Source of the DNA: Cymbomonas tetramitiformis
Lineage: Eukaryota; Chlorophyta; Pyramimonadophyceae; Pyramimonadales; Pyramimonadaceae
Length of the DNA: 64,000 bases
Reading direction: 5' to 3'
NCBI GenBank assembly: GCA_001247695.2
Contig: LGRX02026001.1
Coordinates: 1-64,000 of the forward strand
Within the stretch, counting starts at the first letter, position 1. Each line of letters begins with the position of its first letter. Of this stretch, positions 20,401 to 29,804 are shown in pieces. The translations under genes and the position numbers were made by a program. Under the pieces are notes generated by a model. The model saw nothing but the letters and a program-made list of their open reading frames with translations. It ran no database searches and was not told where the DNA came from.

Positions 20401-22240
20401 CCAGCAAAGCTTGCCTCTGCTGAAGGTCCGACCTCTCGTGGTCTGCCCAGTTGTTGTCTACAGCGATGGGCTGTCCTGGGGAATTCTCCGCCTCTGGGGA
20501 TTCCTTGCTGTGAGGGAGCCCCTTCCTGCTTGCTTCTGCGACTGCCATCAGCAGTTCCATTGCCCTGCGATCCATGGCCAGGCCCAGAATGCTTGCCAAT
20601 TCTACGTCGTTTAGGCCATCGGCCATGCGTAGCTCACTTGCGCTGTAGCCCATGGCTCGCGTCTTCTCTTCGAGGTTCACTTCTCGAGATTCTTCCTCGG
20701 CGTCTTCGCCGTCCTGGTTGCGCACCACGGTGCCCATCCTCGCTCTTCTGAACGCTCTTGACCCTTGCGTCGCCATGATGGTGGGTAGTGCCCTCAATGG
20801 TTCTCCCACCACGTTCACCACGTAGTGAGGCGCGCGGTCTGTCCTTATCACTGGCCTGGGATGCCAGCCCTTGCATATGATTGACGATACAATTCGTCCT
20901 TCTGGTCTCACCACCTTGCTCATGACGGAGCGAAACTGGTGGCTCTGGAACAAGTTGCTCCAATACGCTCGCAATCGATGTGCGTAAGCGCCTGCTTGTG
21001 CTGCATCAAAGGACACTGGTCTACCAATGACGCTGGCAATGTACGGGAACACCTCGTCCCTGATCTTGGTTCCAGGTCTGTGTGACAACGGAGAAACATT
21101 TTCCAGGATATAGCCTGGAGGCCTCTGCCGCTGCAGCTGCTGGAGTGTGGACAGAAGCCTGACCACTTCATAAAATAATTTGCTGTGCCTGCCATCCAGG
21201 CCTGTGAGTGTTCCAGCAGGGGAGAGATCCTGACATGGGAACCCACATACCATGACCCACTGGCGTCCTTGAAGAGCTCCTGCTCGTATGAAGTCGGCGC
21301 TGGTGGTCTCGCGCAGATCTTGGGGTAAAGCCCCAAGCTCTATTGCATGGGGCGAGATGAGGTCAGGGTATCGTCTCAGCAATGCCGCACACCTGGCTCT
21401 GGCAACTGTCTGACTGCTCGGGGATATGTCCTGATACAGGTAGCGATCCACCTTCATCCCACTGCGGAGCAACATTTCTAGCCCAGCACATAGGCCTCCA
21501 CATGGCTCGTAGCACACCACGCCTTCCTGCCGAGCTTGCGAGAAGAATCGGCTGCCCAGCACCCTGGTGTCGACCTTCTCAGGCTTCAGGATGCGCTCAC
21601 CTTCAAAGTACTCATTGCTGTACACAGCAGGGCTTCCCTCGCCATGCGTGCCTCGCGTCGGCCTAACCAGGCTCAGCGCCTTCCAAGCTGCTCTGGCTAG
21701 CCTCCCAGAGTCGGTCACCGGCTCGGGCAAGTCAGTGTCGAACATGTCCCCATGATTGCATTCTAATTCCTCGTGGTAGTGCAAATCGAACAGACGATGC
21801 ACTGGTCCTGTGCCCAGCTGCTCCATGGCAGCCATCCTGCAGTAGTTGGCAACCTGCACCTCTGGCGTGGCCTCTTCCCCTGGGAAGGTATCCCCAGCCA
21901 ACATAAAGCACAAGTGGTCACCGAAGTCCTTCGCGTGAACTTCCCCCACGCCTGCGTGTAACGCAGTCACCTTCTCCCTTTCATGCCTCGCTCCAGTCTC
22001 ATCCGTCGTGGATGGCAGTGGGTAGCGAGATGGCACGTCAGCGTTGCTGTTCTTGGCGCCTGGCCGATACTTCACAGTGAAGTCGAACTCCTGCAAACTG
22101 ATTGCCCAGCGTAGGTGTTGCCCTTGGAGATCAGCCTTCTCCATCAGGGTGGTGAGCGGTGAGTGGTCGGTCACCAAAGTGAAGTGGACTCCATGCAAGT
22201 ACTGCCTCAGTGTGCGCACTGCCCATACCACTGCGAGCAT
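17468..22240 (-). CDS. pol: Gypsy Pol remnant: RNase H, C5-methyltransferase, integrase, PHD, second MTase
   Basis: 1590 codons, open upstream to about 22279 (SYASFKGEM...). Residues 1-75: RNase H lacking its first Asp (GEMLAVVW, TDHSPL, NSNADVPSR kept). 240-560: C5-cytosine methyltransferase with motif I-like YEPCGGLCAGLE, catalytic GFPCQD (333-338), ENV (380-382) and a HRLRAYW arginine motif, most like DNMT3/DRM types. 811-853: HHCC zinc finger. 870-1030: integrase core with D878, D939, E974. 1100-1160: SH3/chromo-like integrase C-terminus. 1179-1223: PHD finger, all eight C4HC3 ligands present. 1405-1555: Rossmann-type MTase with DPWAGTG and TSPWF, as in amino-methyltransferases. It could methylate DNA and read histone tails; activity is inferred. 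RT is absent. Confidence 0.85.
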   Translation of the reverse strand: MLAVVWAVRTLRQYLHGVHFTLVTDHSPLTTLMEKADLQGQHLRWAISLQEFDFTVKYRPGAKNSNADVPSRYPLPSTTDETGARHEREKVTALHAGVGEVHAKDFGDHLCFMLAGDTFPGEEATPEVQVANYCRMAAMEQLGTGPVHRLFDLHYHEELECNHGDMFDTDLPEPVTDSGRLARAAWKALSLVRPTRGTHGEGSPAVYSNEYFEGERILKPEKVDTRVLGSRFFSQARQEGVVCYEPCGGLCAGLEMLLRSGMKVDRYLYQDISPSSQTVARARCAALLRRYPDLISPHAIELGALPQDLRETTSADFIRAGALQGRQWVMVCGFPCQDLSPAGTLTGLDGRHSKLFYEVVRLLSTLQQLQRQRPPGYILENVSPLSHRPGTKIRDEVFPYIASVIGRPVSFDAAQAGAYAHRLRAYWSNLFQSHQFRSVMSKVVRPEGRIVSSIICKGWHPRPVIRTDRAPHYVVNVVGEPLRALPTIMATQGSRAFRRARMGTVVRNQDGEDAEEESREVNLEEKTRAMGYSASELRMADGLNDVELASILGLAMDRRAMELLMAVAEASRKGLPHSKESPEAENSPGQPIAVDNNWADHERSDLQQRQALLAEWVENSNAYTQQVAKTMTHRDWEEKLRIMCSQGQKGAEGIGAQRQKAGTKKKKKNEWQLYTMAQYRQRHENHFVKEGATPAAHVDVPAWSPPARESEMRLPRLTCTTRFEDLMASVAEQQSDRDKHRDVHDDAWCLRWLKSNGGVRLPEEEVRRVRRRAARHRWDEATDEIYMVTMSGKEVRIPKPADRLALVKEYHSRTGHWGIRRTQHLLWQRHWWADLKKDVEAVVTQCETCQRVKTHYAREVACLSPLEIVSFMYRWSLDLAWPSRRETKSGNNRVLIMTEHYTRFIICVPIPDKEASTIAAAFRSHVLAVFGAPAECLVDGGKEFEGEFKQLCRDCLIDRRVTSPDSPEGNGLTERVVRTMKFCFKKLALEKGLDYEWDEQLWPLVLSYNAARQESTGVAPFTMLFAQEAVVPPDLKRAPSMDFAAEVEDEKDARVKDLHQRAQVVRRLMVHAGCSLEVAQHRDTLHYEGRRGGGYEPSPHQFKVGDFVYIRQKPRSGMEVATKSAILKLVKIQRDGVVVLEDATKLREKSTVQSIAPCHLQVKDQYDCSAAVPSKHLACEVCRKTDGEAEMLLCDACNRGYHLWCLTPALDGVPEGEWLCPMCSGTGMQAANAEVQTQKDDSSGALEDKLGMKEQQLNEKLSAEMRLLPADGGPRRVVKGNKFQPWHAISSREMLLKEEDMFLGMPDQIDWGRQDKLSEAVQIFMPGHWNEGHRTVLSKKYREQKAMARHLRDAPLMPALAEEEVERRGELRHMTKVQVREASALQWGLELVITVPSEVRRLATEVDWKSVDGVWDPWAGTGVISEVMVEQWPQLRFMNNDWNSQLGWPEAHDALQPGNYRIWKEKYGGCDAVVTSPWFAALDIAFPLAVMASRVVACVHVPSYYLTDMTESRAAYFRRLSQTGRLHVIGHLEHGPIGRRCMWVLVFKNPLVRARMLQGGEGEGIGMFTFSLGKFMADGDTTQYAEQAHI

Positions 22241-24603
22241 CTCCCCTTTGAAGCTGGCGTACGACCCCCGGTCAACTGGCTATCGGTGACCCACTTCGTG
22301 CGCCCACCCACCCAGGGGTTTGGTGCTGCGTAAAGTTGCGCAAGCATGCGCTCTGACCCTGCCAGCTCGACGGACGTCAGTGACGCCAGGTGGCTCCTTC
22401 GACCTCCTTCAAGCGAACATGTGTGAACGCGAGACGCCGCCTCGACCTCTGCGCGTGTGGCGACTCGGGGTCTAGGGGGCGCAGCAGATGGCCCTGACGA
22501 AGGCATCGGTGACCCCACCGGCGACTCATCGTCGTCAAGGATGTGCTCAGACCGAATCCCAGAGGCAGCAAATCTCTCCTCCCTCGTGCTCGGGGGTGGG
22601 CACCCCAGCCATTTGCACTCCGTCTCATGCCCAAAGATCTCCGATTGTAAACATACCACCGGGTCCAACCTCCTGGGCTGGTGAGGACGCTTGGGTGTCG
22701 TCATGTCGACCAGCGGAAGAACCACCTCAGCATCCATGCCCAAAACCTTCGGTGCATGCGACACGGCCACGCAACTTCCCAACTTGATGTCAATCATCAG
22801 GGAGTTCTTCAGCGGCCCAGTGCCTATCAACAGGTCCCAGGAGTTCTCAGCCTCGAAGGTCACGAAGGCGTACAACCGGTGAAGCGTCATGTGCGGCGTG
22901 CCCGCAGCCAAAATGACGTCCACGTAGCAATAATGGGTGAACTTTGTGGGACTGTTGTCACATCTGGTGACCTTGGCGCCGGTGGTGGCTTCATAAATTG
23001 TGAGACCCAGCCGCCTCACAACAGAGATCGAGATGATGTTACAGTTGGCGCCGGTGTCCATGAGGATCGCCCGGTATAGCATAAGCTCGCCACCAGATGA
23101 CACCAGCGCCAGCCCCTCATACAGAGTAGCATTCCGCAACTTGCAGATGGGCTGCACCTGAGCCATCAATAGCACCTGCTCGTCGGTCAGATGCTGCGTC
23201 ATCTTTGCCCTCAGTGCGTCGTAGGCGGAGGTCTTGATGGTACCAGCTCGCACATGTCCATGGTCACTGAAGTCAACCACCCCCAGATCGTCCACGTAGG
23301 CAGCAGCTGCACATCGAGCGGCGGCGCTGTCGACCACCCCGTTGGGCATCTCGTCCAATGGCACCTCCTTGGTTGCACAATGTCCTGAACCGTCTGCTTC
23401 CCTTCTTACTCCTTGCGTCGCTGTGGCGTGCGTGTCTTCCAACTCATGCTCATTGACCTCGGTGGGCTGTTCGGTTGCATCATTCGGATCCTTGCCCATG
23501 AGCTCCTCCAGCGCCAAAAGGTTCTCGATGTCCTTCGGGAGATCGATGGCGTTCTGGGATATCAGGATGGCAGCAATCTGCGAGCAGGCACGCACGGAGC
23601 TGCGAAGATTGGATGCCAACAGGTGGACCTTCCTGCTGAGTACGTCGGGAGGAACGGCCCTAGGCACCTGAGCGGCCCTGTCAAACTCCTCCGGCATCTT
23701 GACCTGGAAGCCCCACATCTGCTGAGTGCTGCCCAAGGCGACAGCGGCGCTGGCCTGGAGACTCGGTGCGTGATCGGTGCCAACACCATGACCACCTTCC
23801 AGCCCACCCCCAGCAGGGCAGTCCTGCTCATCCTCCTCGTATTCAGCCTGTTGGGTGAAGTTGGAGTCGTACTCGGTCTCCGCATCGCTGGCCTCTGATC
23901 GGGCCTGTGCATCGGCGATCTTGTCATCCTTTGGAGGTGACCCTGCCTGGAGGCCTGACAATTCTGCGGCGAGTTTCTCCTTAACCTCGGCACTGGCAGC
24001 CACTTGCTGCTGCTGCTGCTGTGGCTGCTTCTGCTTGGCCTCAGGGAGCTTAAGCCACTCCTTGGTGGTGATCCCCATCTTGTGCTTATCAAAGCGGTGT
24101 GCGATGTTGTAGGCGCGCATCTGGGCATTCTTGACCTCGTCCGGCCACTTGGAGTTCTGCCTGTCCTTATGGAAGTTGGGCGGCACCCGGGCATCACGAC
24201 ACCCCGTGTAGCAGCGCTCTGGAGAGTGGGGCAGGCGCGTGAAGCACCAGTCACACTGAAACTTCTTCGAAGCATCAGGTGGTGGCACCTTGCTGTAAGA
24301 AGGTTTCTGACGCTCGGCATTGTTCGCTTCCCTCGCAGGCTTCTTGGCGTCGTCGTCACCATGCTGTGCCTGCTCCTTCTTCTTGGGGTCCCTGCGTCTG
24401 TCCCCAGTCTTGGAGGCAGAACCCGAGCGCCTCATGGCTGACACCAGTGCAGACAGGTCAAGCCCCATCTGCCTGGCCTCGACGAGCAGGAGTACACGCA
24501 GTTGAGCCTGCGAACCAGCTCCTGCTGCAGTGTGAGGGCCCAAGCCTCTGCATCGTTCTTGAGCTTGTCCTGCACCTCCACGATCACCTCCAAGTCCTCC
24601 CAA
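22207..24603 (-). CDS. Gypsy Gag C-terminus plus aspartic protease
   Basis: Meaningful sequence starts near residue 38. A zinc-binding cluster (CDWC, then HSPERCYTGC, residues 117-135) may be the nucleocapsid part. A poly-Gln run (194-200) and acidic linkers follow. Residues 510-605 are a retropepsin-like domain with the catalytic DTG at 516-518 (LMDTGANCNIISISVVRRLGL-type motif) and a late LLIGTGPLK motif. The remaining 190 residues are Pro/Arg-rich and lead to where RT should begin, but the frame stops at 22207 after 32 residues overlapping the RNase H frame. The protease would mature Gag-Pol. Confidence 0.75.
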   Translation of the reverse strand: MGGLGGDRGGAGQAQERCRGLGPHTAAGAGSQAQLRVLLLVEARQMGLDLSALVSAMRRSGSASKTGDRRRDPKKKEQAQHGDDDAKKPAREANNAERQKPSYSKVPPPDASKKFQCDWCFTRLPHSPERCYTGCRDARVPPNFHKDRQNSKWPDEVKNAQMRAYNIAHRFDKHKMGITTKEWLKLPEAKQKQPQQQQQQVAASAEVKEKLAAELSGLQAGSPPKDDKIADAQARSEASDAETEYDSNFTQQAEYEEDEQDCPAGGGLEGGHGVGTDHAPSLQASAAVALGSTQQMWGFQVKMPEEFDRAAQVPRAVPPDVLSRKVHLLASNLRSSVRACSQIAAILISQNAIDLPKDIENLLALEELMGKDPNDATEQPTEVNEHELEDTHATATQGVRREADGSGHCATKEVPLDEMPNGVVDSAAARCAAAAYVDDLGVVDFSDHGHVRAGTIKTSAYDALRAKMTQHLTDEQVLLMAQVQPICKLRNATLYEGLALVSSGGELMLYRAILMDTGANCNIISISVVRRLGLTIYEATTGAKVTRCDNSPTKFTHYCYVDVILAAGTPHMTLHRLYAFVTFEAENSWDLLIGTGPLKNSLMIDIKLGSCVAVSHAPKVLGMDAEVVLPLVDMTTPKRPHQPRRLDPVVCLQSEIFGHETECKWLGCPPPSTREERFAASGIRSEHILDDDESPVGSPMPSSGPSAAPPRPRVATRAEVEAASRVHTCSLEGGRRSHLASLTSVELAGSERMLAQLYAAPNPWVGGRTKWVTDSQLTGGRTPASKGRCSQWYGQCAH

Positions 24604-25613
24604 GTGACCCTGTTGGGGGCAGGATGGCTGACACGCAGCTGCTCGGACACGCGATCTCGGTATTCTTTGATGCGCAGGCCCTTAATGCATTCCTCGATGT
24701 TCTGCCTGACGACGGAGTCCTCCACCCTCCTGCCGGTGTTGAGAGCTGCCTCCCTGCGACGACAGCTCTTCACGTAGGCGAGGCCGTCCTGCTCGTTGGT
24801 CTGCGGCTTGGCGATCAAGAGATCCTCCTTCTCTTTGGTGCCCTTCATCAAGAATTTAGCTTCGAGCTCTGCAACGAAAGCCCTCAAGGCCCAAGAGTAG
24901 TGAGAATCTTCAGTGCCATCTGGCCCCGTGAGACCCTTCGTGGAGGTTCCCTCGCCTGCCCACTCATCAGACGCCTCGCCATCCTCATCACCCTCCTCGA
25001 ACACCTTACAAACTGCCCAGGTTGACCCTGGCGCCAGCTCATGAAAAGGAGGCTGCGCACAACGCACAGATCCCTGGTAGGCATCTCTCATGGTAAGGTC
25101 CTTCAGGACATGGCAAGCGTGTGAAGCCATGACGCCATCCTTCAGGTAGGCAGCGCACCACCAGTCATAAGCGACTGAGGTGGAATGGTCATCCCCTGCT
25201 AGAAACGATGGTATGCTGTCCCACAATGATCTGTAGTCTGGTCTGGACCCAGCGAAGGCCTCCTTCTGCTGCTGACTGAGCGCATGGTAAGATGCTGACT
25301 TCATGTACCTACGCTTCCTGGCCTCAAAAGCCCGCTGGACTTTCGCCACCATGTCCACGAAACGCCTGATGAAGAGCGCTCTGTCCTCACTCTTACTACC
25401 GGTGTACTGGAGTCTGACGTCTTCCTTGTCAAGTGAGTGGCTCTCCTTCTCATAGTGATCCATCTCGTCTACGTCGTCAAACGCAAATAGAAACTGGTTT
25501 GCAGGCGCTGAGGCTGCTACTGCTGCTGCGAGTGCTGTTGCTTCTAGCGCTGTTGCTGCTGGAGATGGCGGTGCGGAGGGAGTGGTTTCTGAGCCCGACC
25601 CCTCTGCGCTCAT
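24432..25613 (-). CDS. gag: Gypsy Gag, N-terminal part
   Basis: A 393-codon frame starting at an ATG at 25613. After a Ser/Pro/Ala-rich N-terminus it has a large helical region. Residues about 250-370 (ELEAKFLMKG, RRREAALNTGRR, IKGLRIKEYRDRVSEQLRV, WEDLEVIVEVQ) resemble the C-terminal half of a retroelement Gag. Real homology ends near residue 368 (LQQELVRRLN); the last 25 residues are out of frame, and the protein continues in the frame of 24603-22207 as VLLLVEARQMG. So one base has been gained or lost near 24495, or a programmed shift occurs there; the sequence cannot decide. Confidence 0.7.
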   Translation of the reverse strand: MSAEGSGSETTPSAPPSPAATALEATALAAAVAASAPANQFLFAFDDVDEMDHYEKESHSLDKEDVRLQYTGSKSEDRALFIRRFVDMVAKVQRAFEARKRRYMKSASYHALSQQQKEAFAGSRPDYRSLWDSIPSFLAGDDHSTSVAYDWWCAAYLKDGVMASHACHVLKDLTMRDAYQGSVRCAQPPFHELAPGSTWAVCKVFEEGDEDGEASDEWAGEGTSTKGLTGPDGTEDSHYSWALRAFVAELEAKFLMKGTKEKEDLLIAKPQTNEQDGLAYVKSCRRREAALNTGRRVEDSVVRQNIEECIKGLRIKEYRDRVSEQLRVSHPAPNRVTWEDLEVIVEVQDKLKNDAEAWALTLQQELVRRLNCVYSCSSRPGRWGLTCLHWCQP

Positions 25614-26303
25614 ATATTCCGTGTCAAGGTCCTGACTGGCCCGCTCTCGTGCCAGCCGTCGTGCCTAGCAGCGAGTTCCACACTCAAGTCTGTCGTGAAA
25701 ATTCACAGAAAATTTTCAGATGATCTGATTTACATGGACAGAAACAGCCAGGATAACAAATTATTAAAAATCGTTCGGGCATAAATCTGATGATAGAAAT
25801 ATCTAGTTGTGAAATTTCAATCAGACATGAAGTTCAAATATAAAAAAGGGACAACATTCACAATACAAAAGAAAACATTAAACAATGAAATATTCAGAGC
25901 CATGTGTCATGCTGGCCATTTCAGCCACCCTGCATATCAATCTAAGTACTGCCCTGCTATCCCCATGCATGTTGAGTATGGGTTAATGGATCCACGGCGC
26001 AAATGAGCATCATTTTCAGATTCTACACGAAAAACTACGCAATATATGTCGGGGCCATGGAGTGAAATCGGGTCGAAATCCGGACAACAACATGTTTTTA
26101 TAAGTCACAGCCAAGTCTCGTAGATCATTATTCGCACCAAAACCCTGAATTGATCCCATCGAGACGATCCCCACAATTCTCGACATCAGACCAATTCAAA
26201 TGCACAAGATAAGTTTAGATTCGTGTTCCTCACACGAAACTAAGTTACACATATCGGACTCATGTACTGCACCGCGCGCATACTCCGCCTTGAACCGTGC
26301 CTG
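25614..26303. other. Upstream of gypsy gag; 5' LTR expected but not found
   Basis: The minus strand has TGGCACGAGAGCGGGCC at about 25640-25656, which could be a primer-binding site, but no LTR copy matching 17430 and below follows. AT-rich sequence with no gene. Confidence 0.35.
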
Positions 26304-26377
26304 CTGAAGCCACCTCTCAGACTTAGACTTTTCTAGGGAAACGGTTCGCTCAAGTTCGAGGCCCCGCAACGCGGGAT
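26304..26377. repeat. 74-bp dispersed repeat, copy 2
   Basis: Same orientation as the copy at 15741-15814; three differences. The two copies bracket the gypsy element at a distance, but I see no proof they are its ends. Confidence 0.75.
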
Positions 26378-26404
26378 CATTGTCTATCACTGGAGCTTCC
26401 GTGG

Positions 26405-27085
26405 CACTACCGGACGATTTGGAACGTTGCAACAATAGGCATAGCAGGGATGCGAGTGCTGAGGCGCACTAGACTAATTATTTGCACAGCAGTGATGTTG
26501 CAAAAGTTGGAATGGCAGGAATGTGGGTGTTGGGGCGCACCCGGTCGGATGTTTGCACGGCAGCGATGTTGCAAAAGTGGGGGTGGCAAGGATGCGGGGC
26601 GCACCCGGGCGGATATTTGCACGACAAGGATGCTGCGAAAGTAGAAATCGCAGGAGTGCGGGTGCTGAGGCGCGCTAGGCTAAATATTTGCACGACAGTG
26701 ATGTTGCAAAAGTGGGAATGGCAGGGATATGGGTGCTGAGGCGCAACCTGCCGGATATTTGCACGGCAGTGATGTTGCAAAAGTTGAGATGGCAAGGTTG
26801 CGGACCCGGCCGGATATTTGCATGACAACGATGTTTCAAAAGTTGGAATAGCAGGGATGCGGGTGCTGAGGCGCACTAGGCTAAAGATCTGCACGGCAGT
26901 GATGTCGCAAACGTTGGAATGGCAGGGATTTGGATGTGGAGGCGCACCCGGTCGGATATTTGTACGGCATTGATGTTGCAAAAAACGATGATGACAAGGA
27001 TGCGGGTGCCGAGGCGCACCCAGCCGGATATTTACACGGCAGCAATTTTGCAAAAGTTGGGATGACAAGGACTTGGGTGTATATG
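26405..27085. repeat. Satellite array, about nine monomers of about 60-73 bp
   Basis: Monomers share GATGTTGCAAAAGTTGGAAT, GGCAGGGATGCGGGTG, CTGAGGCGCAC and GGATATTTGCACGGCA blocks. The core GCAAAAGT-type motif recurs at about 26508, 26569, 26632, 26704, 26775, 26834, 26907, 26977 and 27048. Mixed identity suggests an old array. The frames across it are by-products. Confidence 0.85.
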
Positions 27086-28656
27086 GTCGAAATATGCGAT
27101 ACGCTTAGGTACACCGGGGTGTACCCAGAAGCGCTTTTAGGTACATCCGGGTAGTAATGGGCAATGATCACGGGACTGTGCACACAAGTCTACGGAATAA
27201 ACCCTCCATTCGATGGCTCGATTAAAGGCGCAAAATCTACAGTCATGACCGCAATCTCCTTATATAACTGCGGGCAGCCACCGCCTCGAAGGGGTTTGAG
27301 GGAATCTGGATTCTACCACTCTCGCCTTAGAACTTGGAAAATTGACACAAATTGTTATAAACTGATATTATTTCTAAATGTCCAAGAGGTACCATACTCT
27401 TCATACCGCAATACACGGCGCTTACCTTGCATGCCGAGAGTTCGTCAGCGGATAAGTTTGTGCCTTGCTTATTCTTCGCCGTGCGTCTTGAGCTATCAAT
27501 TTGCTCGGATTCGACCGCTGAGATTTAGACGCCGGTTCTTGTCGCCACGAGTGGCCCCGCCGTTGCAAACTTGCTTGCGACCTTCCACGCGCCGCACCCG
27601 CCGGAAGCCCTACCCACCTTCGAAGTCTCGACGACAACCCTACAGTCACCCATTCATCGTCTGCACGATGAATGGCTAGCGTCGATTTTTGTCACCCCAG
27701 GGGCGCTGCGTGCGGTGACCCCCAAAATATCAACCATTGTCGATAACGCAGCGCAATTTACATCTCCGTGTGCACCTTTATTGCGTCGCCACTACGACGT
27801 CGTCGCCAAAAAATCAAGATGGTGTTGAAGAAATAACCGGTTGAGCGAAATTATGACGGCTGCACGATTTACGATGCACGTCTCCGCCAACAAAATGAGC
27901 ATTTCGAAGGACATTTCCACGACGGAGTACGCTGCGTGCGACTCGCTGCTCGATCTTGCTTACGTCCTCATCACCTCTAAAATATCGCACAACTTCGCTA
28001 TGGCTTCATTTGTTAAAGAGGGGGGGGGATTGAAGCTTAATGTAGTTAAACGATTATGCCCGTCCTGTCTACATGGATGTTACTTGCATCTGTGACTGAC
28101 AAAAAACCCTACCCTGCTACCAATACCCTACCCTGCTAAGTACTTGGTTGCTCAAGAAAAGGTTGCACTCAGTGAGGCCGCCGCGGCTTTATAGTGTATA
28201 TTCGTGGTCCACTGTCCCCGCATCATAGTGCATTATTGATGCTGGAGGATAACCTTATGCGGGTATGCGAACCGCTTATCGCACTGATACTCTCCAAGCA
28301 TATATCATAACCTGGTGGGTGCTTTAATGTTCCTTAGCGGTATCGATCCTGCAGCTCACCCGTGCAAGTGGTCACTTTTCGCACTCACTCTCAACTGCTG
28401 GCTCATAAATGAAAGGGGCGTGGAAAATCGCCTTGCTGTATCCATTGCAATAGCACATCCATTTATTGAGGGCAAGTCCTGTTTTAACTGGGTGGTCCAT
28501 ATGGTGTCGTTTGCCTCTATCCATCGTGTGTGTGGTAGATAAAAAAATCAGGCATTCATGCAGAGTTTCAACCTGGCGATCTGCACAGGGCTATGGGATC
28601 TCATAATATTCCTTAAAGCAACCGCCATTGGAGAACCATCTGGCACACAGATACCC
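27086..28656. other. Sparse region, no supported gene
   Basis: A 171-codon plus frame (27164-27679) is Arg/Pro/Ser-rich with no domain. A G-run occurs at 28021-28028. CCCTACCCTGCTA is directly repeated near 28108 and 28126. Nothing else stands out. Confidence 0.4.
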
Positions 28657-28929
28657 TCACCACAGGCCATGCCTTCCGCTGCCTTTGAGATAGAGGTTCA
28701 CTTTTGCTGCTCCTTTCGTCCATGAACTGCCACATACGTTGTGGTGTACGCAACTTTTGCTGTCGATGAGCACAGCAGTTTCTTGTGTGGGGGGCAATGC
28801 GCACTTGCTCACGGGTCCATCGCATCGCGTTGCTATCTCGTGCGCAGCAGGCTGTGGGCGCTTGTACAAGGCAAGGCTTCCGGAACTTACGTTACTGGCG
28901 AGGCCGAATACTTCAAATATCTCTTCCAT
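28657..28929 (-). pseudogene. Possible decayed coding fragment
   Basis: A 90-codon minus frame with protein-like composition (VLIDSKSCVHHNVCGSSW, AAKVNLYLKG), followed after a stop by further protein-like sequence in other frames. No family identified. A plus frame of 254 codons over the same region (28741-29505) looks less protein-like. Could be an exon of the gene whose exon lies at 29511-29804, or a transposon relic. Confidence 0.2.
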
Positions 28930-29510
28930 GATTCAGGCGAGCAAGCAAATCCAATGAGCCGAGATCCTGGATCGAAGTTTGGGGGCTCGGACGTCGCCGA
29001 GCATCAATTTATGGCAAGCCTTTTCGTTTCTGCGCTCGATCAATTTTGTACAGAATCCTTTCTTTCTGCTTCCTGTGTACACCGCCCCGCCCACACAGCT
29101 TCCGCCTCCATTTTGCGCCATTTTATCTGCTCGCATCCTAATCCCACATTCGATTGTGCAGGTGCAGCAGTCCTGCAGTTGGAACGCCCCATTCCGTTAT
29201 TATGGATGCCTCACCACTCGCCACGTAGAATGAAGTGCAACCCACCGGGCATCCCGAGGTGGCTTATGCCTTCAAACTCCGCTTTTACAGCGGCACGAAT
29301 TCACACCCTGGCAGATAGTTACATTCTGGGCAGAAATCGAACGGCTCAACATGTGAGCAAGGTAGTGTTGGCATCATGGCCGCATCGCCGTGGAAGCGCA
29401 GTCTCCAGCACCATCCATGCAACAACGTGGTGGGGCTTTCGCCACATGCCAACTCTTAGCATCCGTTACAGGTGTCAACGGAAGAAGCGCCTTAGGGGGG
29501 GGTGACCTAC

Positions 29511-29804
29511 CTGGTCTCCGCTCTCTTGGCGATGAGGCGGCACGGAGCGCGTCTGGCTCTCGGCGAGCATCTTGTCGCGCATGATGGCCACGTACTTGGC
29601 AGCGTCGCTCGAGCTGCCATCCTCGGTGCTGGCTGCGGATGGCTGGCCCTCTTGCTCGCGCTCTATCTCTGCGAGGACCTCCTCTTGCAGCCGGCCAACC
29701 GTGCCCCCAAGAGACGGCGCCGACAGATCTGGAGCATCCCCATTCCCCTCATTCTCCTCTTGTGATGTGTGCAGCTGATTTTCACACCTGTCCTTTTTAT
29801 TCAC
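29511..29804 (-). CDS. Possible exon of a host gene
   Basis: A 98-codon minus frame from an ATG at 29804 ends at a near-consensus splice donor, GACCAG|GTAGGT, in phase 0. The peptide is acidic and probably coiled-coil in part (GRLQEEVLAEIEREQEG), with a second helical stretch (AAKYVAIMRDKMLAESQ). No family recognised and the downstream exons were not located. Confidence 0.35.

Larger units (their letters stand above)
17431..25613 (-). mobile_element. Ty3/gypsy retrotransposon with two methyltransferase domains and a PHD finger; RT deleted
   Basis: Minus-strand order: gag (25613-24480), gag tail plus protease (24603-22207), then RNase H, C5-DNA methyltransferase, integrase, PHD and a second methyltransferase-like domain (22240-17468). 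Integrase downstream of RNase H is the Ty3/gypsy order. The RT domain and the first part of RNase H are missing at about 22260-22300, where the frame also changes. C5-methyltransferases captured by gypsy elements are known (reported in Klebsormidium); I know no described element with this full arrangement. A 5' LTR was not identified. Confidence 0.85.

Noticed and set aside
26405..27085. Regular ~70-bp repeats with spacers, CRISPR or coding
   Set aside because: The whole monomer is repeated, not just short repeats with unique spacers; open frames across it are by-products.
25614..27100. 5' LTR of the gypsy element
   Set aside because: Compared by eye with the sequence from 17430 downward on the minus strand; no match. 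Reported as not found rather than guessed.
27164..27679. 171-codon plus-strand frame
   Set aside because: Arg/Ser/Pro-rich without motif. I could not separate it from chance in GC-rich sequence.
28741..29505. 254-codon plus-strand frame
   Set aside because: No recognisable domain and low-quality composition; it overlaps better minus-strand candidates.
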